NCBI RefSeq assembly: GCF_015709455.1
Contig: NZ_JADNQW010000004.1
Location: forward strand, 1 to 64,000
From: Methylosinus sp. H3A
GTDB taxonomy: Bacteria > Pseudomonadota > Alphaproteobacteria > Rhizobiales > Beijerinckiaceae
Direction: 5' to 3'
DNA length: 64,000 nucleotides
The position numbers and the translations under genes are program-made. Every line of letters begins with the position of its first letter. Positions within the stretch are counted from its first letter, which is position 1. The notes beneath the pieces were generated by a model. That model searched no databases. It was not told the DNA's origin and saw only the letters and a list, made by a program, of their open reading frames with translations. Below, one piece after another: positions 23,423-32,526 of this stretch.

Positions 23423-23704
23423 GTCACGGGCTAGGATTCCAAAAGTGTAAGTTATCATAAACCGGTCGTTTGAAAGTGCATCCGATGGCCGAAGTTCGCC
23501 GCCGCGACATAGTGGTGAGCAGGAGAAAGGCCCGAAAAACAGCCCATTTTCGTCGATTTGCGGGCCGAAAACGCGCCTTCGGAGCCGTCCCGAGGCTTGC
23601 TCTCGGCCAGCCGTGGCGACGCATTTCGATCCTGTCGGCGAAAGATAAAAAAGCATCTTCTATCACTCAAGCTAAATTATAACTAAGTTGATAATGATAT
23701 TGAT
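23423..23704. other. Gap upstream of the DUF1612 gene
   Basis: The left part is GC-rich with no credible gene. The last 60 bp (from about 23645) are strongly AT-rich (AAATTATAACTAAGTTGATAA) and probably carry the promoter of the gene at 23705. Confidence 0.4.
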
Positions 23705-24748
23705 ATGCATGGAATTAAAATGGGATTAGATCGTCCCGGCTCGGTCTCATTCGAGCGCCTGCAAGCGCCTTTCGAGAGCGCGTCGGACGCTCTCGCGCGT
23801 CTCGACGAGCGGCTTCGCTCCAGTCCCGTCGCCGAAGCCTTCGTTCTTCGCGCGCATTTCCACGACGCCTGCGCAGCTTTGCGGCGCGCGGGCGAATTCG
23901 TGCAGATCGAAGACCTGGTGCTTCATGATGCCGGAACGGACGTACGCACGCCGACGCACGAACTCTTGCGGGCCCACGCCGTTCATCTCACGCGCCGTCG
24001 CATAGCTGCTCGCGAACCGGCGTGGGCGTTGAGGACCGACGGACTCGCCGATTTGCGCGGTGCTTGGAGACCACAGGGCGAGGTGTGCGAGCCAACCACC
24101 GGTTCGCGCACCATGGGCGAAGACGTGGCGGATGGGGAGTTGGATGAGGAGGACGGCGAGACGATCCGTACAGGAGAATTCGACGAAATCGATGAATTGC
24201 TGGCGCGAACGTCACGTGCGATCGAGCGAACCGAGCCGGCTTCGCTGAAGCGAGACGACTCTCGTTTGGTTTACGACGAAGATTGGGACGAGGAGGCCCG
24301 CGTCGCGGAGTGGCGCGAGTGTCTGGGCCGCACCCAGAACCTTCCGCCCTTGATGGCCGCAAGCGTCGCGCTCGACGCCTGGGAGAAGATCGAGCCGTTA
24401 CAGAGCAGCGCTTGGCTGGGCCCTTTGCTCACCGCGGCCTTGCTACGTTCCCGCGGAAAGACGCGGTACTATCTCACAGCGCTGCATTCGGGATTTCGAC
24501 AGGCCAAATATCGCCGAGCTGGGCGGGATGATTTTGAATCTCGATTGGTCGCATTCGCGTGTGCAATCGAGACGATGGCGAAGGCGGACTCGAAGGAACT
24601 CGACAGATTGACGCTTGCACGCGAGCTCCTGCTCAGAAAATGCAAAGATCGCAGAACGAGTTCGAGGCTGCCGCGGCTCGTCGACTTGTGCCGTGTCCAA
24701 TGCGCAGCCGCAGCGCGCGTCCGCGCAAGCCGGTGTTCCTCACCGTGA
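23705..24748 (+). CDS. DUF1612 / RHE_PE00001-family protein, altered C-terminus
   Basis: This is a protein of unknown function found on rhizobial repABC plasmids. The N-terminal block (FESASDALARLDERLRSSPV, EAFVLRAHFHDACAALRRAG, VQIEDLVLHDAGTDVRTPTH) and the DUF1612 block (WDEEARVAEWRECLGRTQNL; LGPLLTAALLRSRGKTRYYL) are clear. Family members end with a winged HTH after KDRRTSSRLPRLVDL. Here the frame turns into CRVQCAAAARVRASRCSSP and stops, so the HTH appears lost, probably by a frameshift near 24685. An in-frame ATG at 23720 is an alternative start. Confidence 0.75.
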   Translation: MHGIKMGLDRPGSVSFERLQAPFESASDALARLDERLRSSPVAEAFVLRAHFHDACAALRRAGEFVQIEDLVLHDAGTDVRTPTHELLRAHAVHLTRRRIAAREPAWALRTDGLADLRGAWRPQGEVCEPTTGSRTMGEDVADGELDEEDGETIRTGEFDEIDELLARTSRAIERTEPASLKRDDSRLVYDEDWDEEARVAEWRECLGRTQNLPPLMAASVALDAWEKIEPLQSSAWLGPLLTAALLRSRGKTRYYLTALHSGFRQAKYRRAGRDDFESRLVAFACAIETMAKADSKELDRLTLARELLLRKCKDRRTSSRLPRLVDLCRVQCAAAARVRASRCSSP

Positions 24749-24975
24749 AACCCGACCTGACGCTGGCGCTCGGCGACGTTCACGCCTCCAACGCCCGACG
24801 CGCTATTTGCATGCTAAGGGTCGACTATGGAGAAAGGAATCATCGTCGCCGCGGACGCGCTCACACATCCCGCGCGTGACCGGACGTTCATTCGATCTAA
24901 TTTTCTTGCATCGGCTCCGACCACGTCGTATCCATTATAAGTTATTTAATTTCGTGAATAACTGATGGTTTTGAC
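24749..24975. promoter_or_regulatory. AT-rich leader with inverted repeat before HTH gene
   Basis: AGTTATT (24940-24946) and AATAACT (24957-24963) form an inverted repeat with a 10-bp spacer, 12 bp before the regulator's ATG. This looks like an autoregulatory operator. The left part may hold worn remains of the DUF1612 C-terminus. Confidence 0.5.
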
Positions 24976-25296
24976 ATGATAACAGCGGCTCAGCTTCGAG
25001 CGGCGCGTTCGCTCACCGGCTTGGACCAACGCAAACTCGCGGAACTGTCGGGTTTGTCGCTTCCAACCATTCAGCGAATGGAGACGAGCGAGGACGTCGT
25101 TCGCGGCAACGTTGATTCCTTGACCAAACTGATGGCGGCTCTCGACGGCATCGGCATCGAATTCATCGGCGAAGGAGCGGTCAGTCCTAGCGGTGGACGC
25201 GGCGTCCGGTTCAAAAAATCCGCCGCTGCCTCGCGCAGGCCCGCCGAGACCGATGATTCGGCGGACGACGCCCCGCCGGGTCGCGACGCGAGGTAG
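24976..25296 (+). CDS. Cro/C1-type HTH regulator
   Basis: The protein has 106 residues. An XRE HTH fills residues 1-57 (ITAAQLRAARSLTGLDQRKL, AELSGLSLPTIQRMETSEDV, LTKLMAALDGIGIEFI). A disordered, acidic tail follows, ending DDAPPGRDAR. It is six bases upstream of hyfB on the same strand, so it may regulate that operon or itself. The palindrome at 24940-24963 is its probable target. Confidence 0.8.
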   Translation: MITAAQLRAARSLTGLDQRKLAELSGLSLPTIQRMETSEDVVRGNVDSLTKLMAALDGIGIEFIGEGAVSPSGGRGVRFKKSAAASRRPAETDDSADDAPPGRDAR

Positions 25297-25302
25297 ACTG
25301 CG

Positions 25303-27306
25303 ATGCCCTTGACGGTCGCCCTTTGGAGCATCGCCGCATTGCTCGGCACGGGAGCGCTCTCTATCGCCCTTGCGCGAAGCGTCGCCGCGAGCCGGGTCGT
25401 CTATGGTCTTTGTTGCGTGCTCTGCGTCGTGCTTTTCGCCGCCGCGGTCATCCCCCGGAGCGCCGTCGCGCTAACGGCCGCGCTGCCGCTCGGCCTGCCT
25501 TGGATCGGCGCGCACTTCCGATTGGATGTGCTGAGCGCATTCTTTCTCGCCATCATCAACCTGGGGGGAGCAGCGGCGAGCCTCTATGCGATCGGCTACG
25601 GCGCTCATGAGAAGCATCCTTCTCGCATCCTGCCATTTTTTCCAGCCTTCCTGGCCGGCATGAATCTCGTGCTTCTGGCGGACGACGCATTCAGCTTTCT
25701 CGTCGCCTGGGAGTTCATGTCGCTTTCGTCATGGGCGCTCGTCCTGGCGCATCATCATGACGCCGAAAACCGACGAGCCGCGTTCACATATCTGCTCATG
25801 GCGAGCTTCGGCACGCTCGCGCTATTGATGGCGTTCGGGCTCCTGGCGGGATCGGTCGGCGGCTATTCCTTCTCGGATATCCGCCAGGCGGCGGCCCCGT
25901 CATGGAAGTCCGGGCTCGTCCTGGCGCTGGTCCTCTTGGGCGCGGGTTCGAAGGCCGGCCTCGTTCCCTTGCACGTCTGGCTACCGCTCGCCCACCCCGC
26001 CGCGCCGAGTCATGTCTCGGCATTGATGAGCGGCGTCATGACGAAAGTCGCCATCTATGGATTCATTCGCATCGTTTTCGACTTGCTCGGGCCGCCGGAG
26101 TTCTGGTGGAGCGCGCCGCCGCTGACGCTAGGGGCGATCACCGCCATATTCGGCATCCTCTGCGCGACGATCCAGAGCGACCTGAAGAAACTGCTCGCTT
26201 ACAGCACGATCGAAAATATCGGCGTCATTTTCATCGCTCTCGGTCTGGCGCTGGCGTTCAAGGCGAACGGCATGGCCCTGCCCGCCGCGCTCGCTTTCAC
26301 CGCCGCTCTTTTCCACATCTTCAATCACTCCTTGTTCAAGAGCCTTCTGTTCTTCGGCGCCGGCGCGGTGCTCAACGCCACCGGCGAGCGCGACATCGAG
26401 CGTCTCGGCGGGCTCATCCATTCGATGCCGCGAACGGCGTTCCTGTTCTTGGGCGCATGCCTTGCAATTTCCGCTTTGCCGCCGCTCAATGGATTCGTTT
26501 CCGAATGGCTCGTTTTCCAGGCGGTTCTGCTCAGCCCATCGCTGCCGCAATGGGGTCTGAAACTCCTGGTTCCCGCCGTGGGCGTCGCGCTGGCGCTGAG
26601 CGCGGCGCTCTGCGCGGGATGTTTCGTGCGGCTCTTCGGCATTGCATTTCTAGGACGTGCTCGGTCATCCGCGGCCAGGAACGCGCATGAGACGGATTTT
26701 TGGTCGCTCGCGGCAATGTCGGGTCTCTTGGCCCTTTGTCTCCTGGCGGGCCTTTTGCCGAGCTATTTGATCGATACGATCACGCCGGCCGCAAAGCTGT
26801 TCGTCGGCGGTCATATGCCGACCCAGGGCGGGCTTCCCTGGCTGTCGATCGTGCCGATCGCCGAGAGCCGCAGCTCCTACAACGGCCTCCTGTTGTTCAT
26901 CTTCATCGTCTTCTCGACTTTGGTCGCCGCACGGTTCGTTCATGGGTTCGGTTCGCGCGCGTCCCGGCGAGGCCTGGCATGGGATTGCGGTTATCCCGAC
27001 GCGAGCCCCGTCACCCAATACACCGCCAGCAGCTTCGCTCAGCCCGTTCGCCGAACACTCGGGAATGTCGCCTTTGTGGCGCGTGACCATTTGGATATGC
27101 CGCCTCCCGGCGACATTCGTCCAGCCCGATTCAACGTCGAAATTCACGATCGGGTCTGGGCAGGCGTGTACGCGCCGATTTTGCGAGGCGTCGATTTTTG
27201 CGCGGATCAATTCAACAAGACGCATTTTCTGACCATCCAGGGAAATCTCACGCTCGTCTTCATCGCTCTCGTCGGCCTGCTTCTGGTGGTTGCGATATGG
27301 CCATGA
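25303..27306 (+). CDS. hyfB: HyfB-like proton-translocating membrane subunit
   Basis: This is an antiporter-like subunit related to NuoL/MrpA and hydrogenase-4 component B. It has 667 residues and many membrane helices. The proton_antipo_M core spans about residues 110-420, with WEFMSLSSWALVLAHHH, KAGLVPLHVWLPLAHPAAPS, LLAYSTIENIGVIFIALGLA and HIFNHSLFKSLLFFGAGAVL. These hold the conserved Glu and Lys of the proton path. It is the first structural gene of a six-gene operon. It overlaps hyfC by ten bases. It appears intact. Confidence 0.9.
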   Translation: MPLTVALWSIAALLGTGALSIALARSVAASRVVYGLCCVLCVVLFAAAVIPRSAVALTAALPLGLPWIGAHFRLDVLSAFFLAIINLGGAAASLYAIGYGAHEKHPSRILPFFPAFLAGMNLVLLADDAFSFLVAWEFMSLSSWALVLAHHHDAENRRAAFTYLLMASFGTLALLMAFGLLAGSVGGYSFSDIRQAAAPSWKSGLVLALVLLGAGSKAGLVPLHVWLPLAHPAAPSHVSALMSGVMTKVAIYGFIRIVFDLLGPPEFWWSAPPLTLGAITAIFGILCATIQSDLKKLLAYSTIENIGVIFIALGLALAFKANGMALPAALAFTAALFHIFNHSLFKSLLFFGAGAVLNATGERDIERLGGLIHSMPRTAFLFLGACLAISALPPLNGFVSEWLVFQAVLLSPSLPQWGLKLLVPAVGVALALSAALCAGCFVRLFGIAFLGRARSSAARNAHETDFWSLAAMSGLLALCLLAGLLPSYLIDTITPAAKLFVGGHMPTQGGLPWLSIVPIAESRSSYNGLLLFIFIVFSTLVAARFVHGFGSRASRRGLAWDCGYPDASPVTQYTASSFAQPVRRTLGNVAFVARDHLDMPPPGDIRPARFNVEIHDRVWAGVYAPILRGVDFCADQFNKTHFLTIQGNLTLVFIALVGLLLVVAIWP

Positions 27307-28250
27307 TCTTCGATTTCGCGGTTCAGGGGCTGCAAATGATTCTGGTGCTGGCTTTGGCGCCGCTGCTGCTCGGCTTCACCCGCAAAATCAAGGCGCGTCT
27401 GTTGCGCCGGCGCGGGCCGACGATCATTCAGCCGTACCGCGATCTCTTCAAGCTGATGCGCAAGGACGTCGTGCTCGCCGATAACGCCTCATGGCTGTTT
27501 CGTACGGCGCCTTACCTGATCTTCGCGGCGACCTGGGTCGCCGCGGCGCTCGTGCCGACCTTCGCCACCGGGCTGATGTTCAGCTGGTCGGCCGACCTCA
27601 TCGTCATCACCGCTCTCCTGGGAAGCGCCCGGTTCTTTCTGGCGCTCGCCGGAATGGACGTTGGAACCAGCTTCGGCGGGATCGGCTCGAGCCGCGAGAC
27701 GATGTTCGCGTCTCTCGCCGAACCGGCGATGATCATGATCGTCTTCGTCGTCGCTCTTATCGCCGGCTCGACCCAGCTTTCCGAAATCGCCGTTCATATG
27801 GTCTCGCACCTCGAATTGCGCGTATCCTATGGCCTGGCGCTGATCGGGCTCGTTATTGTCGCGATTGCCGAGAACGGCAGAATCCCGGTCGACAATCCGG
27901 CGACGCATCTCGAGCTCACCATGGTGCATGAAGCGATGGTGCTCGAATATTCCGGACGCCATCTCGCGGTGATCGAGCTCGCTTCGGCGCTGAAGCTGCT
28001 CTTGTACGTTTCGTTGATCGCTTGCATCTTCGCGCCATGGGGGCTCGCCCGGCACGGCGCGGATTTCAGCGCCATGATGCTCGGCGCGGCCGCCTTCGTC
28101 GTCAAATTGGCCGTCGGCGGGTTTCTTCTCGCGTTCTTTGAAGTTTCAACGGCGAAAATGCGCGTGTTTCGCGTGCCCGACTTCCTCGGCGCGGCGCTGA
28201 TGCTCGGACTTCTCGGCACGTTGCTGCTGTTCGTGTCACGGAGCCTTTGA
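27297..28250 (+). CDS. hyfC: HyfC/NuoH-like membrane subunit
   Basis: This is the quinone-proximal, NuoH/HycD-type membrane subunit that couples the peripheral arm to the antiporter subunits. It has 317 residues and about eight helices. Typical motifs are the cytosolic RRRGPTIIQPYRDLFKLMRK near the N-terminus and IAENGRIPVDNPATHLELTM with the following EAMVLEYSGRHLAVIE, both highly conserved in the family. The start at 27297 overlaps the end of hyfB. An ATG two codons later (27303) is equally possible. Confidence 0.92.
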   Translation: MAMIFDFAVQGLQMILVLALAPLLLGFTRKIKARLLRRRGPTIIQPYRDLFKLMRKDVVLADNASWLFRTAPYLIFAATWVAAALVPTFATGLMFSWSADLIVITALLGSARFFLALAGMDVGTSFGGIGSSRETMFASLAEPAMIMIVFVVALIAGSTQLSEIAVHMVSHLELRVSYGLALIGLVIVAIAENGRIPVDNPATHLELTMVHEAMVLEYSGRHLAVIELASALKLLLYVSLIACIFAPWGLARHGADFSAMMLGAAAFVVKLAVGGFLLAFFEVSTAKMRVFRVPDFLGAALMLGLLGTLLLFVSRSL

Positions 28251-28251
28251 G

Positions 28252-28914
28252 ATGGGAAACCTGTCGTTCGACGTAGCTCATTTGTTCGCCGGAGGCCTCG
28301 TTCTCGTCAGCTTCATATTGCTCTATCAGGATCGCATGACGGGGCTGATCAACATCTTCACCCTTCATGCCGTCGTTTTGTCGTTTTCGGTCGGCTGGCA
28401 GGCCTATACCCAGCACGCCCCACACCTCTATGTGACGGCGGCGATCGCAATCATCTTCAAGGCAGTCATCATTCCCGTCAGTCTTCAGCGCATCATGCTG
28501 CGCCTGCGAATTCATCGCGATATCGAAATCATCGGCGGTGTCGGCGTCACGATGCTGTTGGGAATTTGTCTCGTCGCCTTGTCGCTCATCGTCATGCTTC
28601 CAGCCACGGCGGCGGCCGACCCGCTGGCGCGCGAAGATCTCGCCTTCGCGCTGTCCGTCGTGCTTCTCGGCCTGCTCATGATGGTGACGCGGCGCAATGC
28701 GATCAGCCAGGTCATTGGCTTCATGTCGCTCGAAAACGGGCTGATTCTCGCGGCGACCGGGGCCAAGGGCATGCCGCTCGTGGTCGAGATCAGCGTCGCT
28801 TTTTCCGTCTTGATCGCCTTCATCGTCATCGGAATTTTTCTGTTTCGCATTCGCGAACGTTTCGACACCGTCGATATCCAAGAGCTTGACCGCGCTCGTG
28901 GAGGCCAGCGATGA
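28252..28914 (+). CDS. hyfE: HyfE-like membrane subunit
   Basis: The 220-residue membrane protein is related to hydrogenase-4 component E (NuoK-like in its second half). Helices include FAGGLVLVSFILLYQDRMTG, LFALHAVVLSFSVGWQAY-like and LSVVLLGLLMMVTRRNAISQ. The conserved QVIGFMSLENGLILAATGAK resembles the NuoK proton channel motif. It begins one base after hyfC and overlaps hyfF by four bases. Confidence 0.88.
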   Translation: MGNLSFDVAHLFAGGLVLVSFILLYQDRMTGLINIFTLHAVVLSFSVGWQAYTQHAPHLYVTAAIAIIFKAVIIPVSLQRIMLRLRIHRDIEIIGGVGVTMLLGICLVALSLIVMLPATAAADPLAREDLAFALSVVLLGLLMMVTRRNAISQVIGFMSLENGLILAATGAKGMPLVVEISVAFSVLIAFIVIGIFLFRIRERFDTVDIQELDRARGGQR

Positions 28915-30358
28915 ACATTCCGGGTTTCGAACCGGTCGGCGCATTGCTGGTCATCCCCGCTCTATCGGCGTTGCTTCTCTCGTTTCTGTCCGGCTACCGT
29001 CTGACGTCGTACATCAATTTCATTTCGTCCGGCGCGACCTTCTTTGTCGCCGGCTCGCTGCTGTTCAATCGGCCCGGCTCGGGTAAGTATCTGTTCGTTG
29101 ACGATCTGAACATCGTCTTCGTCGTGCTCTCCAGCTTCATCGGCTTCACGACGAGCGTATTCAGCGCGAGCTACATCGGCCACGAAATCGAGACGGGAAA
29201 ATTGAAGCCGGCCTATGTGCGATTCTATCACGCCATGTACCAGTCGATGATGTTCGCCATGAATCTAGCGCTGCTCGCGAATAATATCGGCCTAATGTGG
29301 GTCGCGGTCGAGTTCGCCACGCTGACGACGGTGCTGATGGTCGGAATCTATCGCACGCACGAGGCGTTGGAGGCGGCCTGGAAATATTTCATCCTGGTAG
29401 CGTCGGCATAGCGCTCGCTCTGTTTGGGACGATCCTCGTCTATATGGCCGCGCAGCCAATCCTCGGAGAGGGCTATGACGCCATGGTCTGGACGGCCCTG
29501 ATGCGGCATGGGGCGGAATTCAGTCCGAGACTCCTCAACGTCGCATTCGTTTTCCTGATGCTGGGCTACGGAACGAAAGTCGGCCTCGTGCCCATGCACG
29601 CATGGCTTCCAGACGCGCATGCGGAAGGACCGACGCCGATCTCGGCGGTCTTGTCCGGCCTTCTTCTCAATGTCGCGCTCTATGCGGTTTTGCGCTTCAA
29701 GATGCTGCTCGCGGCCAACGCCGCGGCGATCGCGCCAGGACCGCTCATGATAGCTCTGGGTCTCGCCTCTCTCATCTTCGCGGGTTTCATGCTGTATCGC
29801 CGCGACGACATCAAGCGACTGTTCGCCTATTCGTCGATCGAGCATATGGGCATCATCACTTTCGCGTTCGGCATGGGCGGGCCGCTCGCCAATTTCGCCG
29901 GACTCCTTCACATGACGATGCATAGTCTGACGAAATCGGCGATTTTTTTCGCCGTCGGCCATATCGCCCAGGTCAAGGGCACGCAGAAGATCGCCAATAT
30001 TCGCGGGTTGACCGAAAGCCATCCGGTGCTCGGTTGGGGCCTCGTCGCCGGCGTCGTGGCGATAGCCGGTCTGCCGCCGTTCGGCGTCTTCACCAGTGAA
30101 TTCCTAGTTGTGACCTCGACGTTCGCGCGCGAGCCGCTGCTCGCGATCCCGTTCGCCCTCGGTCTGCTGGTGGCGTTCGGCGCGCTGTTGTTCCGCCTTA
30201 TCGGATTGGCTTTCGGAGAGCCGTCGGAGTCGATCGGCGAGGTCGAAGCCTCGGTCGTTCCGCTCTATTTCCATCTCGCGCTGGTGTTGCTGATGGGACT
30301 ATGGTTGGAGCCTCATATTGTCGCGTGGTTTCAGAATGTCGCGAGGCTGCTCGGATAA
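28911..30358 (+). pseudogene. hyfF: HyfF-like proton-translocating subunit, frameshifted
   Basis: This is the second antiporter-type subunit. The first frame (28911-29411) runs to AAWKYFILVASA and stops. The second frame picks up with GSVGIALALFGTILVYMAAQ and carries the core (KVGLVPMHAWLPDAHAEGPT, LFAYSSIEHMGIITFAFGMG, HMTMHSLTKSAIFFAVGHIA) to the end. Adding one G near 29397 (CTGGTAGC to CTGGGTAGC) restores WKYFILGSVGIALALFG, the expected reading. This is either a real one-base deletion that disables the complex, or a sequencing error. The rest is well conserved. Confidence 0.85.
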
Positions 30359-30384
30359 GGTCTGACGAAACAAGGAACAGCGGC

Positions 30385-31902
30385 ATGATTTCGCTTCGAG
30401 AGACGATGCGGGGAGGGCGCCGGATCGACCAGTCGCGTCCTTGGCCGCGCCATGTCGTCGATCAGACCGGCTGGCTTCGCGCGATCCGCGAAATCAGCAA
30501 GGGCCATGGCGACATGCTGGGCCTTTGGAGCGATGGCGCGGATGTTCACATGGCTGTATTGGACCGAGAGTCTTCGGACATCGCCATCGTCACCATCGAA
30601 TGTCCGAACGGCTGCTTTCCCTCAGTCGGCCACATGCATCCGCCCGCCTTGCGGCTCGAGCGCGCGATCCGCGACATCTATGGCCTGCGCGCGGAGGGCC
30701 TGCCCGACACGCGGAACTGGCTCGATCATGGCCGCTGGGGCGTGCGACATCCCGGCGCGAGGCCGGAGCCGTGCGAAGCGTCGGGCGATTCTTACGCATT
30801 CCTTGCGGCGGAAGGCGTGCCCCTCCACCAAATCCCCGTGGGGCCCGTCCATGCCGGCATCATAGAACCCGGCCACTTCCGTTTTTCGGCGAATGGAGAG
30901 GTCGTCGTCCGTTTGGAGGAGCGCCTGGGATACGTCCACAAGGGCACGGAGCAATTGATGGTCCGTGCGCCGCTCGATCGCGCTGCGCGTCTCGCCGGAC
31001 GCGTTTCCGGCGACAGCACCGTCGCTTACGCTCTCGCTTTCGCTAAGGCCGTCGAATCCTCGCTCGACATCGAGGTCCCGCGACGTGCGGTCTATCTGCG
31101 GGCGCTGATGGCCGAATTGGAACGCATCGCCAATCATGTCGGCGATATCGGCGCGATCTGCAACGACGCCTCCTTTTCCCTGATGCACACGCATTGCGCC
31201 ATTCTCCGCGAACGAATTCTCAGAACCGCCTCCGTGTGTTTTGGCCACAGGCTCATGATGGATCGCGTCGCGCCTGGCGGCGTTGCGACCGACCTGTCTA
31301 TTGAAGGCGAAGGCGCGCTGCGCGCTCTGCTGAGCGACGCGAAACGTCTCATTCCTCGATTCATCCAGCTCTATGGCGACACGACGTCCATACAGGATCG
31401 CACGGTCGGAGCAGGCCACCTGCGTGCCGATCTGGCGAATCAATATGGCTGCGGCGGCGTCATCGGACGCGCCTCTGGCCGCGGCTTCGACGCGCGCCGC
31501 TCGCCGGGCTATGCGCCCTATTCTGAGCTCTCCTTCAAGGTCGGCTCGGCGCATGCAGGGGATGTCGACGCGCGGGTCTGGGTGCGGTTCGACGAGGTCA
31601 AGGAGTCGCTCGGATTGATCGAGCAGATTCTCGACAAGATGCCGGCTGGGCCCGTGTCGACCGACAGTCTGCCTGCGTCGAGCGAAGGCAGCGAGGGCGC
31701 TGCGCTCGTCGAGAGTTTTCGTGGCGACATTCTCGTTTGGGTGAGGATCGGAGCGACGAGAACGGTGCAGCGATGTCATCTGCGCGATTCGTCATGGTTC
31801 CAATGGCCTCTGCTCGAAGCCGTGATCGAGGGCAATATCGTCGCTGACTTCCCCCTTCTCAACAAATCGTTCAACTGTTCCTATTCGGGGCACGACCTTT
31901 AG
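30385..31902 (+). CDS. hyfG: HyfG/NuoCD-like large subunit lacking NiFe ligands
   Basis: This is a fusion of a NuoC-like N-terminal part (residues about 25-115) and a NuoD/hydrogenase large-subunit part (about 145-505). The family landmark EPGHFRFSANGEVVVRLEER with LGYVHKGTEQLM is present. Real hydrogenases have RxCGxC next and DPCxxC at the C-terminus. Here the first site reads GRVSGDS (residues 205-211) and the end reads FNCSYSGHDL, with one cysteine. Without the four cysteines it cannot bind a Ni-Fe centre, so it belongs with the energy-converting hydrogenase-related complexes. The start at 30385 is chosen from the family and spacing after hyfF. Confidence 0.88.
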   Translation: MISLRETMRGGRRIDQSRPWPRHVVDQTGWLRAIREISKGHGDMLGLWSDGADVHMAVLDRESSDIAIVTIECPNGCFPSVGHMHPPALRLERAIRDIYGLRAEGLPDTRNWLDHGRWGVRHPGARPEPCEASGDSYAFLAAEGVPLHQIPVGPVHAGIIEPGHFRFSANGEVVVRLEERLGYVHKGTEQLMVRAPLDRAARLAGRVSGDSTVAYALAFAKAVESSLDIEVPRRAVYLRALMAELERIANHVGDIGAICNDASFSLMHTHCAILRERILRTASVCFGHRLMMDRVAPGGVATDLSIEGEGALRALLSDAKRLIPRFIQLYGDTTSIQDRTVGAGHLRADLANQYGCGGVIGRASGRGFDARRSPGYAPYSELSFKVGSAHAGDVDARVWVRFDEVKESLGLIEQILDKMPAGPVSTDSLPASSEGSEGAALVESFRGDILVWVRIGATRTVQRCHLRDSSWFQWPLLEAVIEGNIVADFPLLNKSFNCSYSGHDL

Positions 31903-31915
31903 AGGCTCGGCGGCC

Positions 31916-32431
31916 ATGCGCAAGTTTCTGTTCCAAGGTCTGCTGCGCGCGCCGTTGACGGAGCTCGCGCCCTCGCCTGACGACGCGGCGATCGGCGAGT
32001 TGGCCGGCATTCTCGACAGCGCGAGTCGTCGCAGGTTCGGCCGGAGTCTGTCGATCCGCGAGATCGACGCCGGTTCATGCAATGGCTGCGAACTCGAAAT
32101 ACATGCGCTCGGCAATGCTTTCTATGATCTCGAACGATTCGGGCTGCGCTTCGTCGCCTCGCCGCGACACGCCGACGTTCTCATGGTGACGGGTCCTGTA
32201 ACGAAGAACATGTGCGAGGCATTGGAGCGGACTTATGCCGCGACGCCCGATCCGAAATGGGTCGTCGCCATCGGCGATTGCGCCTTCGACGGCGGCATGT
32301 TCGCGGGGAGCTATGCGTGCGTCGGAGCCGTCTCGGAAGTGATGCCGGTCGCCCTCCACATTCGCGGCTGTCCGCCAGATCCTGTTGCGCTTCTGAGAGG
32401 ACTCATCGCGCTTGTCGACAATCGGTCATGA
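31916..32431 (+). CDS. hyfI: HyfI/NuoB-like iron-sulfur subunit
   Basis: This is the small subunit carrying the last [4Fe-4S] cluster of complex I-like enzymes. Ligand motifs are visible: EIDAGSCNGCELEIHAL (two cysteines), AIGDCAFDGG and HIRGCPPDPVALLRG. It has 171 residues, close to family length, with an N-terminal extension RKFLFQGLLRAPLTEL that could bind the membrane. It follows hyfG by 13 bp and is the last gene. No HyfA/HyfH ferredoxin-like or dehydrogenase gene follows; IS remains do. Confidence 0.9.
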   Translation: MRKFLFQGLLRAPLTELAPSPDDAAIGELAGILDSASRRRFGRSLSIREIDAGSCNGCELEIHALGNAFYDLERFGLRFVASPRHADVLMVTGPVTKNMCEALERTYAATPDPKWVVAIGDCAFDGGMFAGSYACVGAVSEVMPVALHIRGCPPDPVALLRGLIALVDNRS

Positions 32432-32443
32432 AATCTGATCAGC

Positions 32444-32513
32444 TCTGCCGTCTGATCCTGACGAACTGCCGGACCTCATCGCGTAGCTATCGACAAAAAT
32501 TGCACCGCAACCA
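32444..32513. repeat. Dispersed inverted repeat, left copy
   Basis: About 70 bp, including GAACTGCCGGACC, ATCGCGTAGCTATCG and TTGCACCGCAACCATCT, match in reverse complement the sequence at 38775-38845 with roughly 90% identity by eye. The pair brackets the GH94/IS21/RTX segment. Confidence 0.65.
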
Positions 32514-32526
32514 TCTGGCGCGGCCT

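Noticed and set aside
25303..32431. Calling the operon a functional [NiFe]-hydrogenase 4
   Set aside because: All metal-ligand motifs are missing from the large subunit and no maturation genes are present, so hydrogenase activity is not supported.
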